From: Streptomyces olivaceus
GTDB lineage: Bacteria > Actinomycetota > Actinomycetes > Streptomycetales > Streptomycetaceae
Assembly: GCF_000721235.1 (NCBI RefSeq)
Contig: NZ_JOFH01000022.1
Span: 1-64,000 of the forward strand
Reading direction: 5' to 3'
DNA: 64,000 bases
This document shows positions 61,901 through 64,000 of this stretch, one piece after another. The notes below the pieces were generated by a model that saw only the letters and a program-made list of their open reading frames with translations, was not told the DNA's origin and searched no databases. Within the stretch, counting starts at the first letter, position 1, and every line of letters begins with the position of its first letter. Made by a program: the position numbers and the translations under genes.

Positions 61901-62524
61901 AACCTGATGGACGACCACCGCACCTTCCTGCGCGAGCTGGGCGTGGTGTCGGCCAAGCGGCTGCGCGAGGCCCGGCACGGGGAGACGGTGCTGGTCGCGG
62001 GCGCCAAGGCGGCCACCCAGACACCGCCGATCCGCTCCGGCCGCCGCGTCATCTTCTCCACCCTCGACGACGGCACGGGCCTGGTCGACCTCGCCTTCTT
62101 CGACGACTCCCACGACGCCTGCGCGCACACCGTCTTCCACTCCTGGCTGCTGCTGGTGCGCGGGGTGGTGCAGCGGCGCGGCCCGCGCAGTTTCAGCGTG
62201 GTCGGCTCCGCCGCCTGGAACCTCGCCGACCTGCTGGAAGTGCGCCGGGAGGAGGGCCTGGAGGGCGTCGCCGCCCGGCTGGCCGCGGCGGGCGGGAGCC
62301 AGGAGGGCGACGACCCCGAGGGCGGTCCGGCGCGCCGCCGCCTCGCCGGCTCGGACGGACGTCCCGCGCCGGCCGGCTCCGCGGCCCAGGACCCGATGGA
62401 GCAGCGGAGGATCCGCATGTCCACCGGGTACGAGATGCACCCCTGGGCCGACCTGCGCCCCGCGGGCGAAGGGCCCGCGGTCGGAAGGAAGTTGTGGCAC
62501 CAGAGTCCGGGGAGTGCGGGATGA
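58961..62524 (+). CDS. dnaE2: Error-prone DNA polymerase III alpha subunit DnaE2 (ImuC)
   Basis: The 1187-residue C-family polymerase has a PHP domain at the start (FTHLHTVSGFSARYG...LALTDRDTLAG). The palm carries VLPDIDIDVESARR, with DID aspartates near 430-435, and LGCFQIESPGQRDLVGRLQP. Finger blocks GVVVFHEQIIDIV and GSYGFCKAHAVAFA follow, with a C-terminal OB-fold region. DnaE2 carries out mutagenic translesion synthesis. GGGAGG is 6 bases before ATG 58961. The upstream SOS box implies LexA control. It overlaps the Y-family gene (ATGA); no imuA is adjacent. Confidence 0.94.
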   Translation: MPGFTHLHTVSGFSARYGASHPERLAERAVERGMDALALTDRDTLAGAVRFAKACAGAGVRPLFGAELAVAASESGAADRTETSVRRDRRRAPARGGAFVDESAPRVTYLARDGARGWAGLCRLVSAAHTAEGTPLLSWADNHADGLTVLLGPGSDVGRALAAGRPDRAARLLAPWREVYGDALRLEAVWHGRTGTGPGSLRLASRTVGFAAEQGVRPVLSNAVRYADPGQGRVADVLDAARRLVPIDVTGELDSGEAWLKDAGAMRHAAERIVESAGFRRDTADRLLEQTRATAAECLVDPEDDLGMGAVHFPEPHLVGAGRRTAQRALASRAAAGMVRRGYDRRPGRRAYWERMHRELDIIAHHGFASYFLTVAQVVDDVRHMGVRVAARGSGAGSLVNHLLGIAHADPVEHGLLMERFLSKERVVLPDIDIDVESARRLEVYRAIIGRFGTERVATVAMPETYRVRHAIRDVGAALSMDPAEIDRVAKSFPHIRARDARAALEELPELRELAEETRREGREGGRYGRLWDLVEGLDALPRGVAMHPCGVLLSDASLLSRTPVVPTSGEGFPMAQFDKDDVEDLGLLKLDVLGVRMQSAMAHAVAEVERATGERVDLDAVPEDDPATYRMIRSAETLGCFQIESPGQRDLVGRLQPSTFHDLVVDISLFRPGPVAADMVRPFIEARHGRAPVRHPHEDLAEPLESTYGVVVFHEQIIDIVAIMTGCGRGEADRVRRGLSDPESQGRIKVWFAQHAAARGYDAETIQRTWGIVEAFGSYGFCKAHAVAFAVPTYQSAWLKVHHPAAFYAGLLTHDPGMYPKRLLLADARRRGVPILPLDVNASGVAHRIELVSEARRSKGTVWGLRLALSDVHGISEAEAERIAEGQPYASLLDFWERARPSRPLAGRLAQVGALDAFGANRRDLQLHLTELHRGARGGRGDQLPLSGGRKTAPAGLPDLTSAERLSAELGVLSMDASRNLMDDHRTFLRELGVVSAKRLREARHGETVLVAGAKAATQTPPIRSGRRVIFSTLDDGTGLVDLAFFDDSHDACAHTVFHSWLLLVRGVVQRRGPRSFSVVGSAAWNLADLLEVRREEGLEGVAARLAAAGGSQEGDDPEGGPARRRLAGSDGRPAPAGSAAQDPMEQRRIRMSTGYEMHPWADLRPAGEGPAVGRKLWHQSPGSAG

Positions 62525-63489
62525 CGATCCTCTGCGTACGTTTCCAGCTGCCGCCGATGTGCGAGGCGGCCCTGCCCGAACTGCTCGGGCTCCTCGAGGA
62601 GTTCACGCCGGTCGTCGAGGCGCTGCCGCCCGACGGCGCGCTCGCCGACCTGCGCGGCGCCGAGCGGTACTTCGGGCGCGACGCCGTGGAACTGGCCTCG
62701 GTGATCCGGGTGCGCGCCCTCGCCCTGTACGGCGTGGACTGCGTGATCGGCGCCGGTCCCGGCCCGATGCTGGCCCGCATGGCGCTGCGCGACGCCCGGC
62801 CGGGACTGACCCGCGCGGTGCCCGGCGGCGGGGAGCGCGAGTTCCTCGCCGGCCGGCCCGTCGCCGCGCTGCCCGGCGTCGGCACCGCGACCGCCCGCAC
62901 GCTGTGCGAGTACGGCCTCGACACCCTCGGCCGGGTCGCCGCCGCGCCGCTGTCCACGCTCCAGCGCCTGGTCGGTGCGAAGACCGGCCGCGAGCTGCAC
63001 GAGAGGGCCCAGGGCGTCGACCGCGGCCGGGTCGTCCCCAACGGCGTCTCCCGGTCGCTGGCCGCCGACCGCCCCTTCGGACGCGACGAACTCGACCCCG
63101 ACCGCCACCGCCGCGCCCTGCTCTCGGCCGCCGGGGAACTGGGCGCCCGGCTGCGCGCCGTGGACAAGGTCTGCCGCACCCTCACCCTGACCGTCCGCTA
63201 CGCCGACCGGTCGGGCACCACCCGCAGCCGCACCCTGAAGGAGCCGACCGCGCACTCGGCGGCCCTGACGCGGGCCGCGTACGACATGTACGAGGCGCTC
63301 GGCCTCCAGCGCGCCCGGGTCCGCTCCCTCACCCTGCGCGCCGAGGGCCTCACCCCCGCCGAACAGGCCTCCCACCAGCTCACCTTCGACCCCGTGGACG
63401 AGAAGGTCCGCCGGATCGAGGAGGTCGCGGACCGCGCGCGAGCGAAGTTCGGGCCCCGCGCGGTGATGCCGGGATCGCTGGCGGCGTAA
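62521..63489 (+). CDS. ImuB-like Y-family DNA polymerase homologue, catalytically degenerate
   Basis: The 322-residue protein resembles the palm, helix-hairpin-helix and little-finger order of Y-family polymerases. PVAALPGVGTATARTLCEYGLDTLGRVAAAPLSTLQRLVG (about 115-154) is the HhH region; LTLTVRYADRSGTTRSRTL is the little finger. The N-terminus reads MTILCVRFQLPP where active enzymes have a DxDxFFAxVE motif, and the SxDE motif is replaced by PPDGALADLRG. Like ImuB, it is therefore probably a non-catalytic adaptor that recruits DnaE2. It is shorter than typical ImuB. ATG 62521 overlaps the dnaE2 stop. Confidence 0.85.
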   Translation: MTILCVRFQLPPMCEAALPELLGLLEEFTPVVEALPPDGALADLRGAERYFGRDAVELASVIRVRALALYGVDCVIGAGPGPMLARMALRDARPGLTRAVPGGGEREFLAGRPVAALPGVGTATARTLCEYGLDTLGRVAAAPLSTLQRLVGAKTGRELHERAQGVDRGRVVPNGVSRSLAADRPFGRDELDPDRHRRALLSAAGELGARLRAVDKVCRTLTLTVRYADRSGTTRSRTLKEPTAHSAALTRAAYDMYEALGLQRARVRSLTLRAEGLTPAEQASHQLTFDPVDEKVRRIEEVADRARAKFGPRAVMPGSLAA

Positions 63490-63540
63490 CACCGCCGTGC
63501 CCCGCGCCGCCCACTCCCTCCGATCCTGCGGGCGCACGCC

Positions 63541-63581
63541 ACGCGGGGCCCGTCCGGCCCGAGCCGGGACGGGCCCCGCGT
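63541..63581. terminator. Bidirectional hairpin terminator
   Basis: ACGCGGGGCCCGTCC (63541-63555) pairs perfectly with 63567-63581 around an 11-base loop, between the convergent ends of the polymerase operon and the LAETG-protein gene. Confidence 0.92.
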
Positions 63582-63618
63582 TCCCCTCGTGCCCCCGTGG
63601 TCCCTGTGGTGCCCCGCG

Positions 63619-64000
63619 TCAGCGGCCGTGCCGGCCACCGGCCGCCGCGCGCCGGCGGACCGACGCGAACAGGGCCGCCGCGCCGAGCGCCAGGGCGGCG
63701 GCGCCACCGACCGCGATGTAGGGCGTGGTGCCGTCCCCGCCGGTCTCGGCGAGGTTCTCGGTGCTCCCGCCGGCGGCCTTGACCTCGTTGGGCTCGGCGG
63801 CCTCCGCGGCGGCCGTGCCGGGCGCCTCCTCGGGGGCGGCGGCCGGGTCCGTCGGGTCCGTGGTGGTCTCCGCGTCCTGGTCGCCGTGGCCGTGGTGCTC
63901 GATCGTCGACTTCTCGGCCGCGGCGGCGAGCTGCTCCTCCGACGGCGCGGACGCCTCGGGCGCCGGGGCGGCGCCACCGGCCGGGTCGCTCTTCGTGTCG
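63619..64000 (-). CDS. LAETG-anchored cell-wall protein, C-terminal part
   Basis: An open minus-strand frame enters from the right edge and ends at the stop at 63619; 126 residues are visible and no start is inside the window. It is acidic and rich in Pro, Ala, Glu and Thr (with a His patch EHHGHGDQD), typical of a wall-spanning stalk. It ends NLAETGGDGTTPYIAVGG, a hydrophobic helix (AAALALGAAALFASV) and the basic tail RRRAAAGRHGR. This is a sortase signal of the LAxTG type used by actinobacterial class E sortases. What the N-terminal domain does cannot be seen. Confidence 0.85.
   Translation of the reverse strand, partial: DTKSDPAGGAAPAPEASAPSEEQLAAAAEKSTIEHHGHGDQDAETTTDPTDPAAAPEEAPGTAAAEAAEPNEVKAAGGSTENLAETGGDGTTPYIAVGGAAALALGAAALFASVRRRAAAGGRHGR

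Noticed and set aside
58942..63489. A 1515-codon plus-strand frame overlapping dnaE2
   Set aside because: Only its last 322 codons, the Y-family gene, make sense. Upstream it is an out-of-frame shadow of dnaE2.

Overview
The window is high-GC actinobacterial chromosome, almost certainly Streptomyces. The signs are GTG and TTG starts, dense stop/start overlaps, apparent leaderless starts, a single TTA codon among the genes I read, an IdeR/DmdR-type iron box, streptogrisin-type proteases and an LAETG sortase substrate. From memory the gene order matches one block of the S. coelicolor chromosome read backwards; no database was consulted.

Layout. 0-0.3 kb: the end of an rRNA operon (23S 3' end and a 5S gene with an abnormal 3' end), followed directly by an Arg/Asp/Gly-rich TPR gene. 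2-12 kb: DUF1015 gene, HAD phosphatase, siderophore ABC importer (two permeases and an ATPase behind an iron box), SCP2-like protein, then tlyA-nadK-recN. 12-18 kb: a GT4 glycosyltransferase, half of a repeat element, a PucR-type regulator and a GH15 enzyme. 18-24 kb: pyrG, a Nudix ADP-ribose hydrolase, a P-loop/TPR protein and alanine dehydrogenase. 24.7-36 kb: a chromosome segregation operon (parA-like, RHH-like, scpA, scpB, rRNA pseudouridine synthase), an NrtR-like regulator with an ADP-ribosylglycohydrolase, then aroH(truncated)-tyrA-cmk-plsC-der. 36-46.6 kb: hypothetical proteins, an I78 inhibitor, a PAP2 membrane protein, a PIG-V-like mannosyltransferase, a drug exporter, an acyl-CoA dehydrogenase, sepF and a cysteine-rich DUF5685-like protein. 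46.6-55 kb: a likely sulfur or amino-acid scavenging cluster (lipoprotein, permease, frameshifted ATPase, FAD protein, two LLM flavin monooxygenases, DUF1684 protein). 55-64 kb: two secreted serine proteases, a membrane protein, a LexA-boxed dnaE2-imuB-like mutagenesis operon, and the C-terminus of an LAETG cell-wall protein cut by the right edge.

The most interesting points are these. (1) aroH has lost its 5' end, with the catalytic Arg region, to a mobile-looking repeat whose other half lies 17 kb away in opposite orientation. (2) An unannotated 23-residue leader peptide ending WSCSC precedes the sulfur-cluster lipoprotein and suggests cysteine-responsive attenuation. (3) In the same cluster the ABC ATPase is frameshifted and one monooxygenase carries a TTA (bldA) codon. 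(4) The 5S rRNA lacks the 3' strand of helix I. (5) The Y-family polymerase beside dnaE2 lacks the catalytic acidic motifs.
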